This document shows, piece after piece, positions 17,483 through 26,960 of a DNA stretch of 64,000 bases (positions are counted from its first letter, which is position 1; the number at the start of each line of letters is the position of its first letter). The notes beneath the pieces are model-generated. The model was not told the DNA's origin and did no database searches. It saw nothing but the letters and a program-made list of their open reading frames with translations. Origin of the DNA: MFD04580-c1 sp963702995 (lineage in GTDB: Bacteria > Planctomycetota > Phycisphaerae > Tepidisphaerales > Tepidisphaeraceae); assembly GCA_963702995.1 (NCBI GenBank), contig OY969783.1, forward strand, positions 1,550,001 to 1,614,000, in the 5' to 3' direction. The translations under genes and the position numbers were made by a program.

Positions 17483-19099
17483 ATGTCGTCTCGAAACGTT
17501 ATCGGTGCAGTGTGTGTGGCGGTTCTGGCCAGTGCGTTGGCCAGTGCGTCGGTCGGTGCGGCCCAGTCGCCGTCCAGGGACGGGCCGACGACCTCGTCGT
17601 CGGCATCGTCGTCCGGCGCCGGAGGCACGGCCGCGGTGATCAAACTGGCTGGGGAAGTGGACGACTACAACCGCGACGCCCTCTTCCGCCGCTTTGACAA
17701 AGCGCGGCGGATTGGGGCCAGGACGGTGATCCTCGAAATCGACACCTATGGCGGGCTGGTCACGTCGGGGCTGGACATCTCTCGATTCGTTAAGAACCAG
17801 AAAGACCTTCACACGATCGCCTTCGTCAACTCCAAGGCGATTTCCGCAGGCGCGATGATCGCGATGGCCTGCGACGAGATCGTGATGACGCCGAGTGGGA
17901 CGCTGGGCGACTGCGCGCCGATCATCATCTCCCGGAGCGGCGGCGGGTATGAAACGGTCGGCGGCACGGAGCGCGCGAAGATGGAAAGCCCGATCCTCGC
18001 GGACTTCCAGGAAAGCGCTCGTCGCAATGGGTACGACCCGTTGCTCGCACGGGCGATGGTGACGCTCAAACCGGCGGTCCATTGGATCGAAGACGACGCC
18101 GGAAAGCGGCAGTTCGTCGATGAGCCGGAGTTCCTGACTCTGACGGCCAGTCACAAGTGGCACATCGTCCCCGGCGTGGCGGACCCGATCGATTCAACGG
18201 AGACGCTGCTTACGGTCGGCTCCGAAGTGGCCCACAAGATCGGGCTGTCGAAGGGGGAGGCGAGCTCGGCGCAAGACCTCGCCAGCCAGCGCGGGTGCAC
18301 CATCGCGGCCGTGTACGCGCCCAGCGCCGGTGACGACCTCGTCACCCTGCTCAGCAGCGCCGCGGTCCGGGGGATCCTTCTTTCGATCTTCCTCACGACG
18401 CTGTACGTCTCGCTGAGCAGCCCGGGCCACGGCGCCGCCGAGGCGACCGCGCTCATCTCGCTTGGCCTCCTGGTCGGCGTACCGCTTCTGACGGGTTACG
18501 CCCACTGGTGGGAGGTCGCGATCGTCTTCGCGGGGCTGGGGCTCGTCGCGTTCGAGATTTTTGTCTTCCCCGGGCACCTGGTGTCGCTTGTGGTCGGCAG
18601 CGTGATGGTCGTCGGCGGCCTGGTGCTGACCTTTGTCGGCGATGCCTGGAGCGTGCCCGGTTCCTGGGAGATGCCCGATACCTGGAAAAGCCTGGAACGC
18701 GGGCTCTTTGTCGTCGTCGGGGCGATGTTCTGCTCGATGCTGCTGTCGGCGTGGTTGCGGCGGAACATGGAGTACCTCCCGATCTTTAACCGGTTGATCC
18801 TGCGTCCGCCGGCCCCGGCGGGCGTGGCGGCGGCCGCTCCTTCGCCCTTGCCGGGGCCGCCGACGGGCCCGTTCGTGGGGGGCGGGGTCGAGACGGATCA
18901 GTGGCCGTTCGTCGGAACCATCGGCCGCTCGGTGAGCGAGTTGAAGCCGGGCGGCAGTGTGGAGTTCCCCTATGGGGATGACACCCGGATCGCGGCCGTC
19001 ATCAGCGAAGGCGGCTTCGTCGAGCCGGGGTCGAAAGTCGTCGTGAAGGAAGTGCGGGGGAACCGCGTGATCGTACGTTCCGTCCCGCGCACGGCTTAA
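17483..19099 (+). CDS. NfeD family membrane-bound ClpP-class serine protease
   Basis: The start ATG (MSSRNVIGAV) follows aggatgacc. A signal peptide ends near GAAQS and a Ser-rich linker follows. Residues about 50-280 form the SppA/ClpP-like domain: LEIDTYGGLVTSG, then NSKAISAGAMIAMACDEIVM, in which the Ser of SAG is the expected nucleophile and GTLGDCAPI follows. Several transmembrane helices fill about 295-440. The C-terminal domain (from about 470, WPFVGTIGRSVSELKPGG) is the NfeD OB-fold. The long NfeD form typically cleaves stomatin-type partners, and the next gene encodes a flotillin-like protein, which matches the known pairing. Confidence 0.9.
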   Translation: MSSRNVIGAVCVAVLASALASASVGAAQSPSRDGPTTSSSASSSGAGGTAAVIKLAGEVDDYNRDALFRRFDKARRIGARTVILEIDTYGGLVTSGLDISRFVKNQKDLHTIAFVNSKAISAGAMIAMACDEIVMTPSGTLGDCAPIIISRSGGGYETVGGTERAKMESPILADFQESARRNGYDPLLARAMVTLKPAVHWIEDDAGKRQFVDEPEFLTLTASHKWHIVPGVADPIDSTETLLTVGSEVAHKIGLSKGEASSAQDLASQRGCTIAAVYAPSAGDDLVTLLSSAAVRGILLSIFLTTLYVSLSSPGHGAAEATALISLGLLVGVPLLTGYAHWWEVAIVFAGLGLVAFEIFVFPGHLVSLVVGSVMVVGGLVLTFVGDAWSVPGSWEMPDTWKSLERGLFVVVGAMFCSMLLSAWLRRNMEYLPIFNRLILRPPAPAGVAAAAPSPLPGPPTGPFVGGGVETDQWPFVGTIGRSVSELKPGGSVEFPYGDDTRIAAVISEGGFVEPGSKVVVKEVRGNRVIVRSVPRTA

Positions 19100-19254
19100 C
19101 GTCCCGCGAAGCGTTTAGCCACTGGTGCGGACGCCGCCACGGGCGGGCGATGCTCTTCCAATGAATAAGCAACTTTAGAGTCGCGCCGACCGTTGCCGCA
19201 ATTTTGATTTTGGGCACACTATGTGTGTCCCTTCCACGGCTTTGAAAGGAAATC

Positions 19255-20290
19255 ATGTCTATGGCGCTCCTAGCTGACAGCGAAAGTGGCGGCGGTGGCT
19301 CGATCTTTTTCATCGTGCTGGCGCTGTTCCTTCTAATCGTCGGGATCGTGATTTTCGCTATCCTGGCGCAGTTCATCGGGCTGTATGTCCGAGCGATGGT
19401 CAGCGGCGCCACGGTCAGCTTTATGGACCTGGTCGGGATGAAGCTGCGGAAGGTCAACGCGATGGCGATCGTCAACGCCCGCATCCAGGCGATGCGCGGG
19501 GTTGCACGTGACGACCGCCGAGATGGAAAGCCACGTCCTCGCCGGCGGGCGGGTCGAGCGCGTCATCGCGGCGATGATCGCGGCCAACAAGGCGAACATC
19601 GACCTGCAATGGCAGACGGCGACGGCAATCGACCTCGCCGGCCGCGATATCCTCGATGCCGTCCAGACGAGCGTGAACCCGAAGGTCATCGACGTGCCCA
19701 ACGCCTCAATGGGCCGGGCGACGATCGACGGCGTCGCCAAGGACGGCATTCAGCTCAAGGTGAAGGCGCGGGTCACGGTCCGGACGAACATCAAGAGCCT
19801 GGTCGGCGGGGCGACCGAAGAGACGATCATCGCCCGCGTCGGCGAAGGGATCGTGAACGCCATCGGCTCGGCGATCGACTACAAGCACGTGCTGGAGAAC
19901 CCCGACAGCATCTCCAAGGCCGTGCTGAACAAGGGGCTGGACGCGAACACGGCGTTTGAGATCCTGTCGATCGACATCGCGGACATCGACGTCGGCGACA
20001 ACGTCGGCGCGAAATTGGCGGCCGACCGGGCCGAATCGGATAAGCGGCGCTTCCAGGCCGAGGCCGAGCAGCGTCGCGCGATGGCCGTCGCCCATGAGCA
20101 GGAGAACATCGCCAAGCAGGCCGAAAACCGGGCCGCGGTGGTCCTCGCCGAAGCCGAAGTCCCGCGCACGATCGCCGAAGCGTTCCGCAACGGTCATCTC
20201 GGCGTGATGGATTACTACAAGCTGAAGAACGTCCAGGCCGACACGGGCATGCGTGAAGCGATCGCCCGACCGGGGGATGCCAAGGCGTGA
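19255..20290 (+). CDS. floA: flotillin-like protein FloA (frameshifted)
   Basis: aaagga precedes the ATG. One N-terminal membrane helix (residues about 18-40) is followed by the FloA/YqfA pattern: SFMDLVGMKLRKVNAMAIVN, then after a frame change LHVTTAEMESHVLAGGRVER. The extra base is in the gggg run at 19498-19501 (1036 nt = 3n+1). The rest is continuous: IKSLVGGATEETIIARVGEG and the coiled-coil DRAESDKRRFQAEAEQRRAM followed by AVAHEQE. FloA oligomerises into membrane microdomains. It lies 155 bp after nfeD. Confidence 0.92.
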
Positions 20291-20352
20291 CCGTCGCTTG
20301 GGCGTATTGAACTTCCCAGCCCGATTCAGGTGGCGCCGCATTGCGACAGAGT

Positions 20353-20478
20353 GGAAACCCGAAGCACAAATCCGACGGAATGAATGAGGGGAAAGAAAGA
20401 AACCGGATGGGAGCGGGCGCAACGGTTCCGACCTTCTTCGTTCGTGCCTCCTCGAGCTTTCGTGCTTTGGAGTTTGCC
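20353..20478. repeat. family D repeat, full copy between floA and the next gene
   Basis: aaacccgaagcacaaatccg opens the element, and tcgtgctttggagtttgcct closes it in inverted orientation. The interior is purine-rich (aggggaaagaaagaaaccgg). It accounts for most of the 223-bp gap. Confidence 0.65.
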
Positions 20479-20513
20479 TGTTCATCGGTCCGCGGGGCCG
20501 GGCGAGACAGACC

Positions 20514-20927
20514 ATGGAACTGATTGAGATCTTGGTCCGGCTCATCATCCGGGCGATGAGGAAGGCCAGCGAAGGCTCGCCGGCCGAACAGGCGCGAGAA
20601 AGGTACGAGCGTCAACAGGTCGCGGTGAAGGTGCGGAAAGAGATCGAAGCTCGCCTCCAGCGTGAACTGGACGCTCGACGCGGCGCTGCGGGCGGCAACA
20701 AAGGGCGATCGATGCCGCCCCCGCCGCCGGCGGTCAAGCCGAAGCCGCGGCCGTCGGAGACGGCCGAGCCGATGAAGGTCGAGACCGCCCATAGCCGTAG
20801 GCCGGATGCCTCGGCGACGACGGCGGGTGCCCTGGCACAATGGATGCGCCCCAACACGCTTCGGAGCCAGTTCATCCTGACTGAGGTCCTGCGCCCGCCG
20901 GTTTCCATGCGGCCGCCCCGCTACTGA
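20514..20927 (+). CDS. small amphipathic protein, downstream of floA
   Basis: The protein has 137 residues. A hydrophobic N-terminal helix (MELIEILVRLIIRAMRKA) leads into a charged helix (EQARERYERQQVAVKVRKEI), then a Pro/Lys-rich disordered stretch. The C-terminal block WMRPNTLRSQFILTEVLRPP closely resembles the end of the next gene's product. I do not recognise a named family. Position suggests a role with the NfeD/FloA membrane system. Confidence 0.7.
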   Translation: MELIEILVRLIIRAMRKASEGSPAEQARERYERQQVAVKVRKEIEARLQRELDARRGAAGGNKGRSMPPPPPAVKPKPRPSETAEPMKVETAHSRRPDASATTAGALAQWMRPNTLRSQFILTEVLRPPVSMRPPRY

Positions 20928-20980
20928 TCGGGAGTGCGACTGACTGCCGACTTCAAGGCCTTAGCGGTTCCTAAGAGACG

Positions 20981-21670
20981 ATGATGCGGACGCTTCCTTT
21001 CATTTTCCCGCTGGCCGCAAGCGGCTTCCACGGCGCGGCTGTGTTGGTGTTTGTGCTGATCTGGGTTGCGGGAGCGATTCGAAACGCACTGAAGCCAAAG
21101 GCGGCTCCCCCGCCGCCGCTCCCTGATTCGGAGAGCCCTTCGAATCGCGGGCTGGCCGCGCCTCCGCTTCCCCCTCGCCCCGCCGCCGCCCCGATGCGCG
21201 GCCCGCCGCCGATGCCCCTGTCCACACGGCGAATGGTCGATCTTCCTCCGGATCATGTGCCGCCAGTATTCAAGTCGGCTTCCACGCCCGCCTTCGTCAC
21301 GCGCCAGCCGATGGCGGCCTTGACGCCCCCGTTGCCCCAACGGCCCCCCATGGCCCGCGTCGCGTTAGCCGGGCGCCCGCCCCTCCCTCCGCCGCTGCCG
21401 AGAAAGCGTCAGGCGGCGCTCCGCGCGCCAGACCTTCGGCCGCCGCCGCCCGCGCCGGAAGTGCTGCTCGATCTGGGCACCGAAGCGCTGGAAGTCGCGT
21501 CGGAGGCGATGACGGTATCGCGGCCGGCATCGCGAACTGCCCCCAGTTCCGGCCTGAACGCCGCGGCCATTGCGAGCTGGCTCAAACCGGCCACGCTTCG
21601 CTCCCAGTACATCATCAGCGAAGTCTTCGACCCGCCACCCGCGCTCCGCGAGTTCGATGAAGGGCCTTGA
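20981..21670 (+). CDS. Pro-rich membrane-anchored protein sharing a C-terminal motif with its neighbour
   Basis: The protein has 229 residues. It begins with a transmembrane helix (about 7-35), followed by a long Pro/Ala/Arg-rich disordered region (about 40-165). The C-terminus, ASWLKPATLRSQYIISEVFD followed by PP, repeats the pattern of the preceding protein (L/M-x-P-x-TLRSQ-F/Y-I-x-x-EV-x-x-PP). The shared tail in otherwise different proteins suggests a common docking element. Enzymatic motifs are absent. It is 54 bp downstream of its neighbour and probably co-transcribed. Confidence 0.7.
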   Translation: MMRTLPFIFPLAASGFHGAAVLVFVLIWVAGAIRNALKPKAAPPPPLPDSESPSNRGLAAPPLPPRPAAAPMRGPPPMPLSTRRMVDLPPDHVPPVFKSASTPAFVTRQPMAALTPPLPQRPPMARVALAGRPPLPPPLPRKRQAALRAPDLRPPPPAPEVLLDLGTEALEVASEAMTVSRPASRTAPSSGLNAAAIASWLKPATLRSQYIISEVFDPPPALREFDEGP

Positions 21671-21792
21671 GGATCCGACCCGTCAGGCAAGGGAAGCCAC
21701 GGACACGCGCATGACCCGGGCGGGGCGGAAGGCATCCTTCCGTGTCTCTATCCGTGGAATGCGCGCGATCCGTGGCCATTCGCCTTCCGACG

Positions 21793-22577
21793 TTACGCGT
21801 TCACGCCGCCGTCTACGTTGATGGCGGAGCCGGTGACGAACGCCGCGCCGGCGGAGGCGAGGAAGAGGACAACCGCGGCGACTTCTTCCGCCGTGCCATC
21901 GCGCCCGGTCGGGACCATTGACCGCATCATGTCGGCGGCCGGGTTCTTGGCGATGTCGGCCGGATTCATGTCGGTGTCGATCGGGCCGGGCTGGACCACG
22001 TTGACCGTGATGCGCCGGGCGCGAACTCGTGGGCAAAGCCGCGGCTCAGGCCGGCGACGGCGAACTTCGTCGCCGAATAGACCGCCAGCCCGGCGCCCAG
22101 AGCGCGTTCACCGACGATGCTGCCGATGTTGATCACGCGGCCGCCGTCAACCAGCCGGCGTGAGGCCTCGCGCGTGACCTGGAAAACCGATTTCACATTG
22201 ACGTCGAAGCTCTTCTGGAACAACTCATCCGTGAACTCAGCGAGTGGGGCCGTGAGGTAGACGCCGGCGTTGTTCACCAGGATATCGAGCTTGCCGCCAT
22301 GCTCGGCGTCGATGGTGGCGAAGATCTTTTTGACGTCGGCCCCGTTGGCGACGTTGCCGCCAATCGCCTTGGCGCGCCCGCCGTCGGCGGTGATCTGACG
22401 AACCACATCGCGCGCGGCGGCTTCGGAACTTGAGTAGTTGACGAGGACCGTGGCACCGGCGGCCGCGAGCTGGCGGCTGATCGCGGCGCCAATGCCGCGT
22501 GAACCGCCGGTCACCAGGGCCAGTTTCCCTTCGAGGGGCTTAATCGCCGCTGACGCTGTCTGTTTTGAATCGCTCAT
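21793..22577 (-). CDS. SDR family oxidoreductase (frameshifted)
   Basis: A classical short-chain dehydrogenase of about 261 residues: ALVTGGSRGIGAAISRQLAA binds NAD(P), DILVNNAGVY is the NNAG motif, and S..YSATKFAV holds the catalytic Tyr and Lys with INIGSIVG supplying the Ser. After GFAHEFAP the frame is lost near 22014-22022 and resumes as RRITVNVVQPGPIDTDMNPA, ending INVDGGVNA (785 nt = 3n+2, one lost base in gcgcccggcgc). Start MSDSKQTA at 22577. It is likely controlled by the ArsR gene upstream. Confidence 0.9.
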
Positions 22578-22688
22578 GTCTGACTCCTTCAATCGTTGCG
22601 AAGCGCGGCACACGCCGTACTTCGATTGTTATACATTCATCTAAATATGACCGTCGAACGCGCCGCTTTTCCGGGCCTTCGGCCGCCT

Positions 22689-22728
22689 CGGCAGGTAACG
22701 CGTCCCGGGCCGGCCGCGTTACCTGCCG
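22689..22728 (-). terminator. strong hairpin overlapping the end of the ArsR gene
   Basis: cggcaggtaacgcg (22689-22702) and cgcgttacctgccg (22715-22728) are a perfect 14-bp inverted repeat with a 12-bp loop. It overlaps the ArsR stop codon (22719-22721). No T run follows on either strand, so it could be a terminator, an attenuator or an RNA-stability element between arsR and the SDR gene. Confidence 0.5.
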
Positions 22729-23036
22729 GGGCCATTTCGAGGCTCGACGCCTGGGATTCGCCTTGCCAGCTCACGCTGGTAGTCCGCGAGCGTGTCGCGC
22801 CGGGCGGTGAGGTACGCGCACTGCCCTTCGCGGCGGGTTTCGATGAGGCCGGCGTTGGCAAGCTCCTTCAGGTGATGCGAGATTGTCGCCTGGGCGACGT
22901 CGAACTGCTCGACCAGGCACTTGCAGGCCACCTCCGAGCGGCCGCCGGCGATCCGCTCGAGAATCGCGAACCGCTGCGGGTCGGCGAGCGCTTTGGAGAT
23001 CTTGATGAACTGTTGCGGGCCCATGACATTCGACAT
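22719..23036 (-). CDS. ArsR/SmtB family transcriptional regulator
   Basis: The 105-residue winged helix starts MSNVMGPQQFIKISKALADP. KALADPQRFAIL is the family hallmark, and FDVAQATISHHLKELANAGL is the recognition helix. The wing is RREGQCAYLTARRD. CKCLVE contributes a Cys-x-Cys but not the full ELCVCDL metal site, so metal sensing is uncertain; many SDR-linked members sense other signals. A TTG one codon earlier is a possible start. It lies 142 bp upstream of the SDR gene on the same strand. Confidence 0.9.
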   Translation of the reverse strand: MSNVMGPQQFIKISKALADPQRFAILERIAGGRSEVACKCLVEQFDVAQATISHHLKELANAGLIETRREGQCAYLTARRDTLADYQRELARRIPGVEPRNGPGR

Positions 23037-23039
23037 CAA

Positions 23040-23053
23040 TAGATAGGCATCTA
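23040..23053 (-). promoter_or_regulatory. candidate ArsR operator
   Basis: tagat (23040-23044), aggc, atcta (23049-23053) is a perfect 5-bp-arm palindrome immediately upstream of the arsR start. A matching half-site atcta occurs at 22639-22643, about 62 bp upstream of the SDR start. This suggests autoregulation plus control of the SDR gene. The remaining 260 bp up to 23316 shows no gene. Confidence 0.45.
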
Positions 23054-23316
23054 AACGTCAGAGGTCAAGCTGGATCCGTCAACAGCCGCCGCCGCTCCGT
23101 GAGCCCGGGGCCTGACCGCAAGAACACGTCCTTCTTATTCTCCACTTTGGCGGTTCTGCCAGGGGAAGCGCACCAAGGATCGCAACGGTACGGGAAGGGA
23201 CAATTTCCTTCGATGATCGCTCGTCTCGGAAGCCCGATCCCCGGAACCAGATTGCCGCTGGGATCCCATGTATCAGCCACGCGACCTCGGGCCGCGCACG
23301 TCCACGGGGTCGCGAT

Positions 23317-24246
23317 CTACTGAATTCGATCAGATCGAGAGGCGAGTTCGGTAGTCAGGCCGGCCCTGGACCAGAGCCATGCGATATCCAGCCGGAGTTC
23401 GGCTCTGGAGGGGCCGGACGGGTAGGCGGCGTGCGGCGCGCCCGGCCGCTGGATCGTTCGCTTGTCGCCGGCGCAGGCGTCCACAACCAATCGCTGGTAC
23501 TCGGACGGGACGATGTGGTCATCGCCATCAAGGATGAAGACGGCCGGGCTGGTCACGCGGCCGGCGTTGGCGATGCTGTCGAGCTCGTTTGGGACGCGCA
23601 AGGAGACGGGTATCGCTCCGAGCCAGAGGTTCCACCAGCCGTAATGGCCGAGGATGAGCCGCCGCAGCGGCGGAGGGTCTTGAAGCATCAGGCCGGCGAC
23701 GGGACGGCTCGCGGCGACGTGGAGGGCGGCGGTGGTCCCCATGCTGACGCCGGAGACGAAGATCGGCCGCGTCCCCGCGCAGGCCCGCAGCGCGTCGTAA
23801 CTGGCGAGCGCGTCGGTGGGGATCGATCGAAGCAGGGAAGGGCCCGGCGACCCGCCATACCCGGCGTAGTTCATGGCCCACACTTCAACGGAATGACCCG
23901 TCCACAGGTCGGCGATCGCGCTGGCGGCAAGCTCCGCCCGGTCACCATTCCCGATGAAGTGGAGCACGAAGGCCCGCGGCTGGGCGTCGGGTTGAGCATC
24001 CGCCGGCCGGGCGCACCATGCCTCGACGAACGGCCGATCGGCGACGGGGATATGGACCGGCGTGGTGCCGAACATCTCCGCGACGGGCTCGGTTGTCCCA
24101 TGGAGGAGGAATTTGTCGGCACATCCCGGCAAGGCGCAGAACATGGCGTAGATCCCTATGAGGGCTCCGAGAGCAAAGCGGCCGCGCCTGCGGCGGTTCT
24201 TGGACACAGAGGCTCCGCGAGCGAAGAGATAACCCATGTTCGCCAT
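23317..24246 (-). CDS. alpha/beta-hydrolase fold protein, membrane-anchored, active-site serine intact
   Basis: The protein has 309 residues with an N-terminal hydrophobic segment (about 25-43) ending in PGCAD, compatible with a lipoprotein or signal anchor. The fold markers are VWAMNYAGYGGSPGPS, the nucleophile elbow FVSGVSMGTTAAL (GxSxG), the acidic residue in VFILDGDDHIVPSEY, and a C-terminal His in GAPHAAYP. All three catalytic residues are therefore present. It is a clear paralogue of the next upstream gene and is probably co-transcribed with it (49-bp gap). The substrate is unknown. Confidence 0.82.
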   Translation of the reverse strand: MANMGYLFARGASVSKNRRRRGRFALGALIGIYAMFCALPGCADKFLLHGTTEPVAEMFGTTPVHIPVADRPFVEAWCARPADAQPDAQPRAFVLHFIGNGDRAELAASAIADLWTGHSVEVWAMNYAGYGGSPGPSLLRSIPTDALASYDALRACAGTRPIFVSGVSMGTTAALHVAASRPVAGLMLQDPPPLRRLILGHYGWWNLWLGAIPVSLRVPNELDSIANAGRVTSPAVFILDGDDHIVPSEYQRLVVDACAGDKRTIQRPGAPHAAYPSGPSRAELRLDIAWLWSRAGLTTELASRSDRIQ

Positions 24247-24295
24247 CGTAAGCGAAACAGAATCCGCCTGACGGTCATACCAGGGAAGCGGCCGC

Positions 24296-26376
24296 TCAAT
24301 GGACCGGAGGATGACTTCCCGCCGGTGGGGTCGCCGGTGAGGTCGTCGGTGCGGTCGTCGGCGCGGGGTAGAGGGGAGCGATGGCTGCCGGCCCTGTCGT
24401 CGGCAGCGTGGTGGGCGGCGCGTTGTCCGGCGGGCCGCCCAGCCCCGCGATGATCAGCGACAGGGGCTGCGTCGCGGCGGGAGGGTGGCCCGTCGCCTTG
24501 GGCGCGGCGACGGCGGTCGGCCCGGCCGGGGGCGGGCCGTGGACGCCGCGGGGCGGAGCATCGCCGCCGGGGGCGGAGGACGGGTCGGTGGCAGGCGTCG
24601 GCGTCGTCTGGGCCGGCGACGTCGTCCGGGCCGGCGACGGCGTCTGAGCCGGCGCAGGGCGCGGCGGCGGGACGATCCAGTCGTTCCCGGTCGATGGCGA
24701 GGTCGTTGAGCCGACGTGGGTGGCAGGCACCGCGTCATCGATCGCGGCCGGGTTGATCGGTGGGGCCGGCACCGCGACGCTCGAGGCCGCCGCTGGGATC
24801 ATGGGCGTCGAGGCGAGCCCTGGGGCGGCGCCCGGCCGGGAGGCCGCGCCGTCAACGGGGGGTTGTCCCCAGGCGGGCACGGCGCCGGCATGCTTGGGGG
24901 CCCATTTATCCCAGACCCAGTCAATCCCTTCGCGCAGCTCGCGGTATTGATCGCCGACGGGGTGGTCGTCGTGGGCGCCATCCTTGAGCAGGATGACGCG
25001 TGGCTTTTCGGTGTGGGACGAGCCGCCCCGCAGCTTGAGCCCGTAGCTGTCGATCACTTCCTGCTGATAGGAGCTGGGGATGACCGAATCCTGGCCGGTG
25101 ACGATGAAAACGGCCGACGTGCCGACCGACTGGGCGTTGCTAAGGGTGTCCAGCTCCGCCGGCAGCCGCATGGCGATCGGCCCGGCCGCCAGCCAGAGGT
25201 TGTACCAGCCGTGGTGCCCCAGGACGACCTGCCGAAGCGGGGTGGGCGTCCGCACGATCAGCGCACCGGGCACGATGCGGCGCATGTAGGAGACGTACAT
25301 CGCCGGCGCCGTGCCGAACCCCTGCCCCATGACGTAAACGGGGCGGCCTTCGGCCAGCTTGCGAACATGGTCATAGGCGAGCAGGGCGCACGGCGCGACC
25401 AGGTCCAGGGTGGCGGGGCCGCTGCTTCCGCCGTAGCCCGGGTAGTTGATGCACCAGACCTCGATATCATGGCCGGCCCAGGTTTCCAGCGCGACGTGGA
25501 CGGCTTCTTCGGCGCGCTCGTCGGAATCGCAGTAGAGGATCGCGTAGGCGTCGGGCTGGGGGTTGGGGTTGGCGGTGCGGGCGGACCAGGCTTCGAGAAG
25601 CTCCCCGTCGTGATCGGGGATGGGGATCTGATGGTGCGTTTCGAACAAGCCGAGCTTGGGCTCGCGCGATCGGCGCAGGATCGTCCAGTTGCCAAGCCAC
25701 CCGCTGGCGGAGATGCCGATGTAAGTCAGCAGGACCAGGGCCAGGATCGTCCGGCGGACGCGCTTGCGGCGAAACTTCTGGAGAAAGCTGGCCTCGCCCG
25801 CCTCTTCCTCGCCTCGGCGTTCAAAGCCCGGCGCCTCTCCCGAGGCCAGATCGAGCGACGCGGAGCGCGCGGTATTGGCGACGGTGATGGCGCGGGCGAG
25901 CCGGGCCGAGAGGTCGGCTTCGGACTCGCCGGGTGGCGCGGCGGCGACCTCGGCCGAGGCGGCGATGGCCGCTTCGGCCGCCGCGGAGGGCCCGCGCCGG
26001 AGCGCATCAGGGAGGAGAGATCGACGTCCGAGATCGTGGCGGCCGCAGCGTCCTCCGGGGCGTCTTCCTCAGCCTCGATGGACGGTTCAGTGTCGGGGCG
26101 GCGGTAATAGATGGTGCCGTCGTCGCCGGTGTCGAAGGCGAGCAGGCCGGCATCGGCGTCGATGGGCTTGGAAACCGGCGCGGGCCGACCCGAGCGTTCG
26201 GCGCCGGGTTGCGGGCGATTGGCGCGAGGCGGCCGAGAGGCGGCGCCGCCGGGCGGCCTGGGGCGCAACCCGGCTCGCGACGGGCGCTGTTCGCCTGACG
26301 ATGGCGTGCCGTCCGGCCCCAGCTTGGGCGGCTCGGCGCTGGTCTCGTCCGGCATTCCAGGTGACGGCTCGCTCAT
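24296..26376 (-). CDS. alpha/beta-hydrolase paralogue lacking the nucleophile Ser, with long disordered tails (frameshifted)
   Basis: The start is MSEPSPGMPDETSAEPPKLG. About 200 Pro/Arg-rich residues follow. The frame shifts near 25995-26010 (after SSLMRSGAGP) and continues to a transmembrane helix (TILALVLLTYIGISASGWLG). The hydrolase domain follows: VWCINYPGYGGSSGPATLD, then MGQGFGTAPAMYV where a Gly replaces the catalytic Ser. VFIVTGQDSVIPSSY (Asp) and GAHDDHP (His) are kept. A Pro/Thr/Ala-rich tail of about 180 residues ends the protein (about 693 in all). The missing nucleophile suggests a binding or scaffold role. It is transcribed ahead of the shorter paralogue. Confidence 0.78.
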
Positions 26377-26489
26377 CAGAATTCCCGATCACTGGCCCCC
26401 CGAAAGGGCGCCTTGCAGCCGTAATCAGTCGATGACGCGGCCGTCAGCGGCGCTGCGCCGCCGGCGGGAAAGGCCTCGCGGCATCGGGG

Positions 26490-26960
26490 CTATTCGGGCT
26501 GCCCCTTGGACATATCGTAGACCCACGGTTGATTCGCCGGCGCCCAGTCCACCAGCTCGCCGGCCGCGAAGAACAGGCCCAATTCACGAGTCGCCGCTTC
26601 GGGCGAATCGGAGCCATGGATCAGGTTGAAGGCGCTGCTCACTCCGTAGTCGCCGCGAATGGTGCCGGGCTCGGCCTTGGAGCCGAACGTCGCTCCCATC
26701 ATCTTGCGGCTGATGGCGATCGCATCCTTGCCCGCCAGGGCCAGAATGACGACGGGCGAACTGGTCATAAAGCTGACCAGGCCCGCATAAAAGGGCTTGG
26801 ACTTGTGGGCTTCGTAGTGCGTCTCGGCGGTTTTCAACGCGATCCGCGAGAACTTGGCGCCGACAATCTGAAGGCCCTTTCTTTCGAAACGGGAGATGAT
26901 CTCGCCGACGAGCCCGCGCTGAACCGCGTCGGGCTTAAGAATGATGAGCGTGCGTTCCAT
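26490..26960 (-). CDS. ndk: nucleoside diphosphate kinase
   Basis: The 156-residue enzyme balances nucleoside di- and triphosphates. MERTLIILKPDAVQRGLVGE is the family start, and NLIHGSDSPEAATREL contains the phosphorylated histidine (NxxHGSD). KSKPFYAGLVSFMTSSPVV is also typical. The length matches bacterial Ndk. It is monocistronic as far as visible. Confidence 0.97.
   Translation of the reverse strand: MERTLIILKPDAVQRGLVGEIISRFERKGLQIVGAKFSRIALKTAETHYEAHKSKPFYAGLVSFMTSSPVVILALAGKDAIAISRKMMGATFGSKAEPGTIRGDYGVSSAFNLIHGSDSPEAATRELGLFFAAGELVDWAPANQPWVYDMSKGQPE

Noticed and set aside
19212..19231. Inverted repeat gggcacac/gtgtgtccc upstream of floA as an operator
   Set aside because: It is short and imperfect (one bulge) and there is no associated regulator, so it is not separable from chance.
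24716..26107. 463-codon plus-strand frame
   Set aside because: It lies opposite the hydrolase paralogue and is Gly/Arg-rich low-complexity sequence.
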